From Riptortus pedestris (Eukaryota; Arthropoda; Insecta; Hemiptera; Alydidae): 64,000 nt of DNA. Shown here one piece after another: positions 1 through 10,315 of the stretch. The notes beneath the pieces were generated by a model, which saw only the letters and a program-made list of their open reading frames with translations, did not search any database and was not told where the DNA came from. A program made the translations under genes and the position numbers. Location: NCBI GenBank assembly GCA_019009955.1, contig CM032228.1, positions 68,929,501 to 68,993,500 on the forward strand, written 5' to 3'. Each line of letters opens with the position of its first letter. Position 1 is the first letter of the stretch.

Positions 1-59
1 TCTTTCAGTTAATTAAAATAAATTCCCAACTGAAACGGCTTCTGAATTGTAAGAATAAT

Positions 60-225
60 TTATATTTTAATAACTCAAATTTTAGTAGTCCAAGAACTAA
101 AGAAGGTGGGGGTTATGAAAAGAACGTTTTGCATAAATCTCACGAAGTAACGAAGGTAATGTAAGGTTAGAAACGACAGGTAAGGTTAGAAGAAGCTTCC
201 ACCTGAGCCGAGCGGTTACGAAAAT
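60..225 (+). mobile_element. Decayed HINE-like fragment
   Basis: The stretch at 75-125 resembles the internal part of the long HINE copies near 9490-9545 and 18170-18215 (a TTTTAGTA...CAAGAAC block followed by a G-rich tract). The stretch at 195-225 resembles the GTTACGAAAATGGCCGA block seen inside other copies. No terminus is visible, so this is probably a broken or left-truncated copy. Positions 1-60 show nothing else recognisable. Confidence 0.35.
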
Positions 226-280
226 GGCCGACCTAATCCAAACTATACCCGTGCACATGTCTTACAGACTTCATAAAAAT

Positions 281-685
281 TCCGTCACGCAGGGGCTGCG
301 TAAACTAAGCAGATTTCCGACGTGAAGCTATACAATAGAGAAATCTCTATACGAGAGCCGTCTCTCTATACGTTCGTTATCGTCCCACATTTAATAAAAA
401 TGCAAATATCTCGGTTAATATTCAAGATAGAGAATAAATGTATAGAACAATATTTATAGTACATTTAATTTGCAATAAGATTGGTTTTATACAATTTTTC
501 GATCCGATGCATAATAACGGAGATATTTTGACTTTTCGAAAATCCCCCCCCCCCTCTAACCCCCCCCCTCCCTCTAGTCTGATTTCAGCCATTAACGAAC
601 TTAATCTGTCTTTTTACATAAAACAATTAAATATCGAGTTTCGTAACGATCAAACAAAATTGCGACCGCTAGAGCGTTAACAGAC

Positions 686-716
<31 letters not shown>

Positions 717-848
717 TAGTTTTGAACGGCCCTCATTTTCGTCATCTCGTAGGTAAGATCGATGGACATTTGAAGACTTTTTTTTTCGAAAATCGCGTCA
801 TGAGCACGACCTCAATAGCTGATTTCTCTTAAGGGAAATCTGCTAAAA
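281..848 (+). mobile_element. HINE-like element, short full-length copy
   Basis: The 5' end is TCCGTCACGCAGGGGCTGCG, followed by AAGCAGATTTCC at about 302-314. The interior holds a C-rich tract (543-575), the block TTGCGACCGCTAGAGCGTTA (659-680) and a (TA)n array (690-713). The 3' end is a near-palindrome of the GATTTCCC/GGGAAATC type at about 821-840, followed by TGCTAAAA. The 11-12 bp AGCAGATTTCCC near the 5' end is inverted at the 3' end. This subterminal inverted repeat plus 3' hairpin is the layout of Helentron-type rolling-circle elements; the class is inferred. It has no coding capacity, and the short ORF across it is chance. A 5'-truncated copy follows directly. Confidence 0.75.
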
Positions 849-1125
849 TACAAATATCCCGGTTAATATTCAAGATAGAGAATAAATGTATATTGCAATA
901 TTTATAGTAAATTTAATTTGCAATAAGATTGGTTCTATACAATTTTTCGATCCGATGCATAATAGCGGAGATATTTTGAATTTTCGAAAATCCCCCTCTA
1001 CACCCCCCCTCCCTCTAGTCTGATTTCAGCCATTAAAGAACTAGATATAACTCTTTTACATAAAACGGACAAATCTCGAGTTTAGTTACGATCAAACAAA
1101 ATTGCGACCGCTAGAGCGTTATCAG

Positions 1126-1179
<54 letters not shown>

Positions 1180-1302
1180 GAACGGACCTCATTTTCGACA
1201 TCTCCTGGGTAGGATCGACGAACATTTGAAGACATTTTTTCGAAAATCGCGTCATGAGCACGACCTCAATAGCTGATTTCCCTTATGGGAAATCTGCTAA
1301 AA
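849..1302 (+). mobile_element. HINE-like element, 5'-truncated, fused head-to-tail to the previous copy
   Basis: It starts abruptly at the internal block ACAAATATCCCGGTTAATAT, directly after the TGCTAAAA end of the upstream copy. It then runs collinearly through the C-rich tract, the CTAGAGCG block, a longer (TA)n array (1131-1174) and the 3' palindrome, ending in CTGCTAAAA. The 5' terminal ~120 bp are absent. The pair is therefore a partial tandem dimer, with the same junction type as at 40210. Confidence 0.75.
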
Positions 1303-1915
1303 AATATAGTATTATAAAATAAAAAATAAGTATTAAAAAATAAATTAATGAGCTTCTTGAATGACAGATGTTTTTATACTCAAGATGAATACTTTCAAAA
1401 ATGTTCAATTATTAAATAACTACAATATATTTGTCATAAATATCGGTCTAAATTAATTCGTAATCACGTACATTGTCTATGTAAGGTGGGACAGGTTTCT
1501 CATAATTTATAAAGCTTGTCATCCTTTAATAAATTTTCCTGTCAACAAATAAAATAATGTATGTTTTAGATTTTTAAAAAAATTGCATATATTTAAAGTT
1601 GTATTAAGACTGTTAATGAAACTAAATTATTGTGTATAATAATTTAAATTGATGAATTTTATACTATGTATTCATAGAAATTTACCTAATTTATAAACGA
1701 ATGTATTATATAAGGATAAATGTAATTCAATAATTTGTAAAGCAGTTAATTGACATAATATTAGAAATTTTTTAACAGAAAAACAAATAAACAATTATAA
1801 AAAAACATTAAATAATCTATTTTCACTCTTTCACCATTTAAAATATTTGCATAATATTGTTCTCATTTATAAATTAGATTTACGTTTAATTATTTATATA
1901 AGTCATTAACAAAGG

Positions 1916-1948
<33 letters not shown>

Positions 1949-2874
1949 TATTGTTTCAAGGAATGCCATGCTGAGAAATTCATGAGCCTTTTGTAATCAT
2001 AACTTATTCATATCCCTCAAATAAAATCCTTTCACTTACAAGATGTAAGTAGTATAATTATTTTAAATCCATTATAACGTTGTACAAATGTTTAGTCCTC
2101 GGTCATTTATAGTAATTCAATTTGACTTTCAAATGCGTTCTTAAGCAGTCCTGTGCATTCAGAATTATTACCCGTCAGAAAGGACAATTTTTCAGACGGT
2201 TTCATTTTTAAAAAATATTAAGCTTGGAGACGGAGCAACTGAAAAATAGAGAAAAAAAAGATAAAAAGCTTTTTTAGAACATCTCGAAACTGAAAAGATA
2301 AGAGGATCTTTGGTAGGAGTTTAAATATAACTAATGCGCCACAATAAAGCCATTCATGACACATATAAATTTTCTACAAGAGCGGGACACATATTACAAA
2401 TGTAATAATACATATTATTTTAACAAGCTTCCGTCCCACTCATTTATCTCTGGGTCGAAAAATAACACAGCTAATGAAATCCTAAACGGGTCTACCTAAA
2501 GCTGGGAATAAATCCAAACATATGATAGGCTCTGATAAATTCGGCCCCCAAGTCCACCCTAGGGTTTGAGTAATGACTTGTGTCTGGAAAGTGATTCTGT
2601 CTTTCCTATCCGCTCTAGCCCCGGCAACAATGGATCTCAATACAGAAATACACCCAGACTAGTCTACGAACTTTATTATTGACGTCATTCTTCTAAGTTC
2701 ATATTGTCATATAAGCTGCTAGCATTCTAATGATAACAAATGACCAGAACTTGAATCAAAGGTGCTTCATTCTGCCTTAATAAATTCTGTCAAATTCTAG
2801 ATTAATTCAACTGAAAAATCTAATTTGTAACTACTTTTTTTCAGGTTAGCATTATATACTTTTAAGATCCTTAT
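1303..2874. other. AT-rich stretch without recognisable gene
   Basis: There is no ORF of note, no RNA gene and no HINE, SINE or LINE match that I can see. It contains a T run of about 30 (1918-1947). The part around 2420-2660 is more balanced in composition and may be old unique sequence. Confidence 0.5.
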
Positions 2875-2962
2875 CCGCCCCCCGAGCTAGGCTCGAAGGA
2901 TTCTTGATCAGGGTTTTATGGTAGTGAGTAATGAAATTTTACGTACAACCTCTGTTTTCTGC
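2875..2962 (+). repeat. Diverged direct repeat, copy 1
   Basis: About 85 bp (shared landmarks AGCTAGGCT, GGTAGTGA, CAACC) is repeated in the same orientation at 3548-3640 with many substitutions. No terminal structure is evident. It could be two copies of an old dispersed repeat or a local duplication. Confidence 0.5.
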
Positions 2963-3547
2963 GATTCATCGAATTAAAATGCATCAATGCAAACATTTCC
3001 AGACAAGCAAAATGATTTACTGGGCATTATATAAGTAAACAAAAGTCAAGTAATTATTGGGACAATAATAAGTAATAAATGGAGCTATGATAGTTCTTAT
3101 ACAAGAAATTGGGTATATGAATAAACGAGAAGATATTAATGAAGGAAATTGAGTTTGCGGTAACCAAATCCTCCACGCTTCCAATTTTTTCAGACTTCCG
3201 GTAACATTTTAACTGTAGCAAAAAAATTGCAGATAAAAATAATTCTTGGTAAAACAATTTTCTTCAATAATGTTTTACACAATTCTTCCAATGATGATTT
3301 AATTTAGAGTATATATTAATTACTGTACCCTCTCAAGCATGTTTTAATCTGAACATTAACGTGCTCTGTCATTTTATGTTATATAGAAGCTGAAATATGT
3401 AGATATGGATTCATACCTAAGGACCTGTAGTTAATAAATAATTTCTAAATATGTTAATAATTCGAAATTTAATCGTGCCTCTTTCGTATTCTACTTTTAT
3501 TGTGGTTGAAAAGAAATGTAGTGGACATTGTGGATTTAAGATCATTA

Positions 3548-3640
3548 GCCTCCCACCAGCTAGGCTTGAGGAATTCGTGAACAGAGTTCTTGGGTAGTGA
3601 ATGATCAAATGTGACGTTCAACCCCCGTTAACCAAGGGGG
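3548..3640 (+). repeat. Diverged direct repeat, copy 2
   Basis: Second copy of the repeat at 2875-2962, sharing AGCTAGGCT, a GGTAGTGA block and a CAACC block in the same order and spacing. The 585 bp between the copies hold two short ORFs that look like chance frames. Confidence 0.5.
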
Positions 3641-3876
3641 ACCTCTACAGTAGACTGACGGGCCCCATTGTAGACGGAGGTTCAGTGACCAGTTCATGCT
3701 GTCAGCCTGCCTGTGGACGGTATCTAAGAGAGTAATGATAGTTAGTCATTCCGAGGAGCTGTAAGACACTTTTACTCTTTAGACTCCCGCTGATCCATTT
3801 GCACAGCGAGACTAGTGCACTCTGTTGCGAAATTGTGAACTAATGTTCGCCATTTCCGTGGAGCGAACCTGCACCT

Positions 3877-3909
3877 ATTAGCAGATTTCCCGTACGGGAA
3901 ATGAGTTAA

Positions 3910-3971
<62 letters not shown>

Positions 3972-3979
3972 ATATATAC
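3877..3979 (-). mobile_element. HINE-like 3' hairpin remnant with (TA)n
   Basis: The palindrome GATTTCCCGTACGGGAAAT is preceded by TTAGCA and followed by a (TA)n array (3913-3979). Only the terminal hairpin of the family is recognisable. Flanking DNA at 3641-3876 has balanced base composition but no recognisable gene. Confidence 0.5.
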
Positions 3980-4385
3980 TATTTACTCCGATACTTTATT
4001 ATTATTATTATTATTTATTAACGTCCACTTTTTGCAACTCAGGCTATTTGGGAAGGGTTTGAAAAATATTAATGGAATATTGGTAGTAATCCTAAGTTCG
4101 ATAAACACATGGTCGTATTTCATTTTTCTATTGAGCAGGAGTATCATATTAGAATGCAATGGAAAGCATATGGTAAAATTAGTGCCACGTAAATGAAAGA
4201 ATTAGATGTCAGGTCGTCTTCTGTAGGTAACCACCCTTTTCTAGCCAGGGTGGGACTAAGAATTTGATTTAATGAGTCAGTCACTAACTAAATAAATGTC
4301 TATTGCCCAGCCGGGAAACGAACTCACCACTCTTGGTTTACCATGTGGCATTAAGGCCAACGCTTTAACTCACATAAGAAAAATA
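3980..4385 (-). mobile_element. tRNA-derived SINE, interrupted copy
   Basis: Reading the minus strand, the tRNA-like head is at about 4300-4385 and the body (CCACCCTGGCTAGAAAAGGG-like) at about 4215-4260. The tail (GTGGACGTTAATAAATAATAA type) is at 3999-4058. About 155 bp of unrelated DNA (roughly 4060-4215) separates body from tail. The bases after the tail (3975-3998) match the 3' flank of the SINE at 8398-8600, so the two copies share more than the SINE itself. Confidence 0.7.
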
Positions 4386-4699
4386 TATTGTGATAGAGTA
4401 TAATCATATCAAGAAATGAAGTTATATGATATTGCAACCCATCAATATTTTAAACCATGATTTCTCGGGCTCCAAGAATATCTAGGACCTCTCTGTGATC
4501 AGTATGTCGAAAATTCACTTAAGCCAACTTTGGAATGATGGATCTAATGATCCAAGGCTGGTGGAGCACCATTTAGTTATTTACTACTGTTGGCCTTCAA
4601 ATGGTCTCCTACTCATCATAACTAAAATAAGTATATATATATAATGTTGCTTATGAAGGCAATGCTTCCTGTTTATTACTTTTAACTTATCAATTCTTT

Positions 4700-5095
4700 T
4701 CGCAAGCACTAATTCCTTGCATATGCAGATGGTGTAGCGGTCTTCGGAACCAAGGAAGATGATATACTCTCCGGCTCTGCCTCTTTGATATCAGCTGCAA
4801 AAAGTTGGCTTGCAAGTAAACCAAGATAAGACGAAGTACATGGTAGTGAGCCGTAACCTACATCTCGAAAGCTGATTGCGCGTGTGGGACCTATCCTTCC
4901 CAAAAGTAGAATGCTTTAAATGCCTCATTGAAACTGCAACCTCTGTAAACGCTCATTATACTTAAATCGACCAGAGAATAACTAGTGACAATCGTGTTTT
5001 CATCTAGGTTTCTCTAGTCTTGAGAACAAGGAAACTCTCACGAGCCTTGTAGCTAAGGGTCTAAAACTCCAATATCAAACATTTACTTATGTCCT
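4700..5095 (+). pseudogene. Decayed LINE reverse-transcriptase fragment
   Basis: Around 4719 the frame reads AYADGVAVFGTKEDD. This is the RT catalytic YADD box with the second aspartate changed to glycine. After a frameshift near 4800 the next frame reads GLQVNQDKTKYMVVSRNL, then a VGP...ECFKCLIET segment. These match the conserved 'GL..N..KTKYM..SR' and 'FKYLG' blocks that follow YADD in many LINE RTs. With the glycine change, a frameshift and stops, this is a non-functional relic. The clade cannot be fixed from this fragment. Its right end abuts a possible DNA-transposon insertion at 5101. Confidence 0.65.
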
Positions 5096-5100
5096 ATAAG

Positions 5101-5378
5101 CAGGGCCTCCGTAAGGGCTACTGGCGCCTGTGTGCAAAAAAGGATTTTGGCGCTCCTTAAGGCATTTTGAGTTATCTTTTTTTTTTTATGATAGGTAGGT
5201 GCTTGAAATAAAGCAGAGAACTGAACTTTAAAAGTCATATTTATTTGTAGACTAAAATATCAAAATGAAATTAACAGAATAAAATCTAATATTTTTTTTT
5301 GGGCCCTTGGTTTTGGCGCCCTTAATGGATGGCTCTCGTGTGCATTGCACACTTTGCACATATGGTAGCGGGGGCCCT
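5101..5378. mobile_element. Possible short terminal-inverted-repeat transposon (hAT-like MITE)
   Basis: The left end CAGGGCCTCCG and the inverted right end AGGGCCCCCG form imperfect terminal repeats. GGCGCC-type blocks also occur near both ends. Flanking 8-9-mers (CCTATAAG and CCATACAAG) are similar but not identical, so a target duplication is only suggested. It would sit inside the LINE relic. It has no coding capacity. Confidence 0.35.
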
Positions 5379-6256
5379 CCATACAAGCCATGTGTGAGAC
5401 ATGAGCGTCGAAGGGTTAACCTAGAAACAAAGTAGATAGGTTTGGGCCCAATGTTCTTCAGTCCCAATGTGGGATGGGGACTTTGTTAGGACCCTGGGGA
5501 AGGATCACAAGAGAAGAGATTTTATCTGAATCAAGGCAGTCGATTTTACATTATCTGAAATCTAAGAGACTGCAATTCTATGTGGCTAGAAGTAAACCCA
5601 CAGGCTACTTTTACTGGACAGTAAATGCAACAGTGGTGGGTAGCAGCCCACTAGGCATACCCTAATATGAGATAGGTCGACAGAATTCAGAAAGTTCCAG
5701 GTAGTGTTCAGGATTCCCATCGCCCAGGTTGGGCAAGAGTTGGAGGAGTATGACGTTTCAAGATTTCCAAAGTCAGTTACGCCAACAGAAAAAAAAAAAT
5801 CTTTAAATTCATTTTTAATAAATGTTGCCATACCTCATAGAACAAAAAATATTCGAAATAAGACTGTGCAGAACAAATTAATTGAAATTCAGAAACTTTT
5901 GCCTTCGTTAAAGACGCATATTTCTTGGAGAGGTACTCTATATAAATTCTACCCAATTTTGGAACAAATCCTACCAGACCATATTCAATTTTGATTAAAT
6001 TTGGTATATTAAGTGACTTAATTGATAGAGAGAAAATTCCCAAAGCATATGTTCAAATGATAACTGGCTTTGTTTCTCACGTGAAGGCATTAAAGTTGCC
6101 AGATTTGTCTAAAAAATGCGATGTTTGTATTTCTTTAAATCACAATTGCTGCTCACCTTATTAAACTGTAGATTTGTGCAAGGACTTATTTTAAATTTTT
6201 TTTTATGGCCTTTCATATATAATACAACATATGGTGATGACATGATTTGAAACTAA
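5379..6256. other. No recognisable gene; overlapping short ORFs
   Basis: Several 60-96 codon frames overlap on both strands at 5474-6043, for example 5704-5994 (+). None shows a recognisable domain, splice context or strong composition bias. I see no RNA gene or known repeat here. Confidence 0.4.
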
Positions 6257-6325
6257 AATCCCCACCCTGGCTAGAAATGGGCGGTAACCCGTAGATAATC
6301 CGTCCCTATTAGCCATTGTAGGAAA
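6257..6325 (+). mobile_element. SINE body fragment
   Basis: Matches the SINE middle: CCCACCCTGGCTAGAAA, then a GGTAACCCGTAGATAA-like block and ATTAGCC. The tRNA-like head and the (TAA)n tail are missing. It ends about 6 bp before a full-length HINE. Confidence 0.6.
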
Positions 6326-6330
6326 AAAAG

Positions 6331-6803
6331 TTCGCCACGCAGAGGCTGTGTTAACAAAGCACATTCCCCACGTGCATCACGTTTTTGCATTTATCTCAAA
6401 ACGTAAAACTTCAATGAGAACAATATTAGGTATTTAGTCTTCAAATAAAGTGATTCATAGTATAACAGCTTGTTGTTAATACGACGTGAGTAGGAGTGGG
6501 GGTTAACACCAAATACTAAAAAATGCAAATATTTCAGTTAATAATCAAGACACTGAAAGAAAAGTAAACAATAAAACTTATAGAACATTACATTTCCAAA
6601 CAGATTAATTGTATATAATTTTTCAATCATACGCATAATAACGGAGATATTTCGAATTTTCGAAATCCCCCTCCTCTGATCCCCACCCCTCCCTCCATCA
6701 CGATTTTAGTCGTTAACGAACACGGTCTTTATTTTTACTTAAAACGTTTAGATATCCAATTTGGTAACGATCAAACAAAAATTACTACCGCTAGAGCGTT
6801 TAC

Positions 6804-6850
<47 letters not shown>

Positions 6851-7576
6851 TATATATATATATATATATATATATACTAGCGGACCCTGCAGACGCTGTC
6901 CGTTTGTTAGGTGCACGTTTGCCTAAAAACAAATAGAAAATGAAATATCGCGATTTTTTATTCAGGCCTCCCTTATAACCCCCACTCCCATTCGAACCTA
7001 AAAAAATTAATATAGCTTATAATCATTGAAGAATAAATGCTACTTCACATTCAGAGTTTTGTTAAGTTCGAGTTAATCGTTAGTGACCAATAAAATTGTT
7101 GGCTCCCACTTTAAAGTGGGAAAATTAATTTTTAAGTGTATATCTCGTTTATACTTTGTTATACGACAAAGGTGAATATTACTAAAGTTACTCTAAATTA
7201 CAAAATAAACAACTTTTATCCTGTGCATATTTGCCGAAAAACCAATAGGAAACAAAATATCACTATTTTTAATTTTAGGCCTCCCTTACGACCCCCACTC
7301 CTGCTCCATCTGCCGGGCTGATTTGTGACGCTAAACCATCCAGGGCGTCGCCCAAACGCGTAGAACAAAAAAAAATTCAAATCGGTCCAGCCGTTTAGGA
7401 GAAGTTCCGTGACATACACAAGTACAGTAGAATTATATATATTATGGAATTTTGAACGGACCTCATTTTCGTTGTCTCCTAGGTAGGAAGGATGGGACAT
7501 TTGAGGACATTTTTCAAAAATGGCACCATGAGTACGATCAGAATAGCTGATTTCCCATAAGGCAAATCTGCTAAAA
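6331..7576 (+). mobile_element. HINE-like element, long copy with nested insertion
   Basis: The 5' end (TTCGCCACGCAGAGGCTGTG) is a diverged form of the family end. It is followed by the 'long' 5' region (AGAACAATATTAGG..., GTGAGTAGGAGTGGGGGTT), the C-rich tract (6666-6690), the CTAGAGCG block and (TA)n (6807-6876). A distinct element of about 560 bp (6878-7437) interrupts the (TA)n. The HINE then resumes with TTTTGAACGGACCTCATTTT and ends with the palindrome and CTGCTAAAA. Confidence 0.75.
6878..7437 (+). mobile_element. Nested element inside HINE (TA)n array, copy 1
   Basis: It has a second, inverted copy at 36271-36797, also inside a HINE. It contains an internal direct duplication of about 85 bp (6912-6995 and 7223-7306, both with AGGCCTCCCTTA then a CCCCCACTCC tract). 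Its right end carries AATCGGTCCAGCCGTTTAGG, then GACATACACA and AATTATATATATTA. That type of 3' tail is widespread at the ends of arthropod RTE-like retroposons and other repeats. It has no coding capacity, so I infer a non-autonomous element or an alternative HINE core. Confidence 0.6.
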
Positions 7577-8279
7577 GTGGAAGTATATAAATAATAGTAA
7601 TAATAACGGACTACTCTTGCTAATAAGTTTAATTTAAGTTAGGTTAAAACTCTTTGACTCCCTTTGACTATTCAATATGGTTCTCTGTGGCTTGGAACTC
7701 CTCGGCTTGGATAACTCGGTCTAACTTGACAATGAAGGAGCTGATGATAGCGCTCGTGGTTTATTTTGGTGAGGTTAGCCGAGAAGACGGCCCCCATATA
7801 AAGGGAATGTTGGATGCAGGGCACTAATGAAGATGGGCCTTTATGGTCTCAAGTCTGCCAATAAAGGCAGCCATGCACGCCCATAGGCTAATTGCTACGG
7901 CCCACTTCCAGTCATGAATGGGGCAATGTCTCGCTTCGGCGATCATTCTTTGTTGTTATACTGGAGCTGCAGTCCTAGCCAGAGGAAGGCAATTTCTATC
8001 ACACAATTGTCTCTACAGAAATCTGAAGATGACAACTAAAAACTTTAGAAAATTCGTTTCTACGAGGAACCACTATCATTAATAGTAATAATTACATCCT
8101 CCATTAATAGTAGCTATTTTAGTTCAGGAAAAAATTATCATCATCTTTAGACCAGTTAAAATGCCGAAATTACTCCGATGGCTACAATTAGTCAAGAGTG
8201 TCAAGTGGTATTTAAATATATAGGATGTACCAAATCCCCGTGCCACGTCCCTTAAAATCACCAATTGCATTAATAAAAG
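7577..8279. other. Unique-looking stretch without gene
   Basis: The part at 7680-8040 has more balanced composition than its surroundings but no frame with a recognisable product on either strand. The minus-strand 78-codon frame at 8124-8360 runs into a HINE 5' end and is not credible as a gene. Confidence 0.4.
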
Positions 8280-8372
8280 TCTGTCACTCACGTGCTGCTT
8301 AAACCAAGTTGATATCCCCTGTGAAGTTTGACAATAGACAAATCTACATACCGGTAACACAACACCACCGTT
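8280..8372 (+). mobile_element. HINE-like 5' end, separated from its body
   Basis: TCTGTCACTCACGTGCTGC is followed by a GTTTGACAATAGACAAATC block and TAACACAACACCACCG. The same order is seen at 17838-17935 in an intact copy. The continuation of this copy resumes near 9250 (TCAATATTAAGGGAATAAAT). About 880 bp of other DNA, including a SINE and an A-rich tract, was therefore inserted. Confidence 0.6.
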
Positions 8373-8397
8373 GCTATATATTGTTATTGTATTGTTG

Positions 8398-8600
8398 TTA
8401 CTTTGGTTAATCTCATTAGTAAAGTACCGGAGTGACGAGTTCGATTCTCACCTGGGCAAAGGAAATTATTTAGTGACGGAATTCATTAAATAACATTCTA
8501 TGTCCCACCCTGGCTAGAAAAGAGTGGTAACTTGTAGATAACCCGTCCCAATTAGCCTGAGTTGCAAAAAGTGGACGCTAATAAATAGTAATAATAATAA
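8398..8600 (+). mobile_element. tRNA-derived SINE, 5'-truncated
   Basis: It has the B-box-like GAGTTCGATTC, the body (CCCACCCTGGCTAGAAAAG) and tail (GTGGACGCTAATAAATAGTAA). The 3' flank AAAGTATCGGAGTAAATAGT followed by (TA)n is also present, inverted, next to the SINE at 3980-4385. This suggests that the flank was copied along with the SINE. Confidence 0.75.
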
Positions 8601-8676
8601 AGTATCGGAGTAAATAGTATATATATATATATATATATATATATGTAAATAGTTTAATTCTAATTTAGTTTTATTT

Positions 8677-8985
8677 AAAAAAAAATTATAAAAAAATAAA
8701 TAAATAATAAAAATAAAATAAAAAAGTAAACAAAAAAAAGTAAATAATAAAAATAAAATAAAAACGTATATAAAAAATAATACAAAAATAAATATATAAT
8801 GAAAATAAAATAAAAAAAGTAAATAAAAAAATAAAATAAAAATTTGAAAAAAAAAATAACAAATGAAAAAATATATTAAAAAATCAATATAAAATTGAAA
8901 AAAAATAACAAATGAAAAAATAATAAAAAAACAATAAAAAATAGGGTAAAAATAAAATAAAACTAAAATATTAGAAAAAATGTAA
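8677..8985. repeat. A-rich low-complexity tract
   Basis: About 300 bp of AAATAA / AAAATAAAATAAAAA-type sequence with only occasional G or C. It lies inside the insertion that splits the HINE copy at 8280 and 9250. It may be an expanded poly(A)-like retroposon tail. Confidence 0.7.
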
Positions 8986-9249
8986 TTTTATAATAGTTTA
9001 GAAGATTATGTAATTTAGCTAGTAATTAGTAACTTATTTAATTAGTTTAGTATATTTTATTTACTTAAGTAATTAGGAAAGAAGAATTATAAAAATGTAT
9101 AAGTAAGAAATATGTAAAGTCTATATATGAACAGACTACATTTACTTACACAAATTAACACAGACACCCAAATAAACAGTAAATTCTAAACTATGGACGG
9201 GCGTAATAACCATGAATTTGATTGCCCCGACAAAAATCATATCTACATC

Positions 9250-10071
9250 TACAACATCTCCGTCAATATTAAGGGAATAAATATAAACGGTAATAAGAAA
9301 TCTTTCAGTAAATTTTAATAACCTCTCGACGGGAAGAGTCTGAAATGTAAACAAACATGTCTGTCAACTTCTTACTGTAAAGAAAAACAATTACTGAAAT
9401 ATATCAGAATATAAAATACTTATTTCATCGAAAAACTATTTAGTATAAATGGTACTGTAATTTATAATGAATCAGAATAATTTTGATCTCAACCAATGAT
9501 ATTTTAGTACACCAAGAACGTAAGACTGGGAGGGAGGGGTCACCGAAACATATTTCTATGTATCTCATATAATAAAGGTCTCTTCAAATCAATATATAGT
9601 TATTAAGCTTCAAATAATGGGGTTTATTATATAAAAGTGTATTGTTTATTTAACATGAGTAGAAGTGGGGGTTTGTAGGAGGCTGGAAATTGAAAAAAAA
9701 TGCAAATATTCAAGATAGAGAATAAATGAATATAACAATATTTATAGAAAGACAAGTGCAGTAAGATTGGTTTTATACAATTTTTCGATCCGACGTATAG
9801 AAATGGAGATATTTTATATTTTTGAAAACCTCCCCTCTAAACCCCCACTCCCACTTGTCCAATTTCAGCCATTAACAATCTTGATCTTTCTCTTTACATG
9901 AAGCGATTAAATGTAATGCGACCGCTAGAGTCGTTAACAGACAAATATATTCAACAAAAAATATTTTCGTCATGTCCTGGGTTGATTCGATGGACATTTG
10001 AAGAAATTTTTCGAAATCGCGTCATGAATACGTCTCATTAGCTCACTTCCCTTAAGGGAAATCTGCTAAAA
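9250..10071 (+). mobile_element. HINE-like element body and 3' end
   Basis: It continues the copy begun at 8280 and parallels 17930-18794 throughout: TAATAAGAAATCTTTCAG, GTAAACAAACA, the G-rich tract near 9530, the ATGCAAATATT block, the C-rich tract (9832-9855) and the CGACCGCTAGAG block. The (TA)n array is nearly lost here (ATATATTC). The 3' end is the palindromic CCCTTAAGGGAAATC followed by TGCTAAAA. Confidence 0.7.
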
Positions 10072-10315
10072 GGCTGAAACTTGTTGTGCCATATTTGTAA
10101 CCCCTAATGAATCTCTTCAGTCTATATTCAACCTCGTAACCGTCTCCAGTACTTCTCCAGCGACCATAACTTTGGAATTTCCGATGCAATGCCCCTCTTC
10201 TTATGACGGATTCCTGCAGAAAATCAAATTCTGAAAAGATTATATCAATGAATTTTTTTATTTGACGCGTCCTTTAGACGTAAAATGAACAAATCATTAT
10301 TTCAGAAACGGCACG

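Noticed and set aside
281..1302. Canonical Helitron with CTAG 3' end and A/T target
   Set aside because: The 3' end reads CTAAAA rather than a clear CTRR-T junction, and flanks do not consistently show A...T. The subterminal inverted repeat and hairpin fit Helentron/HINE better.
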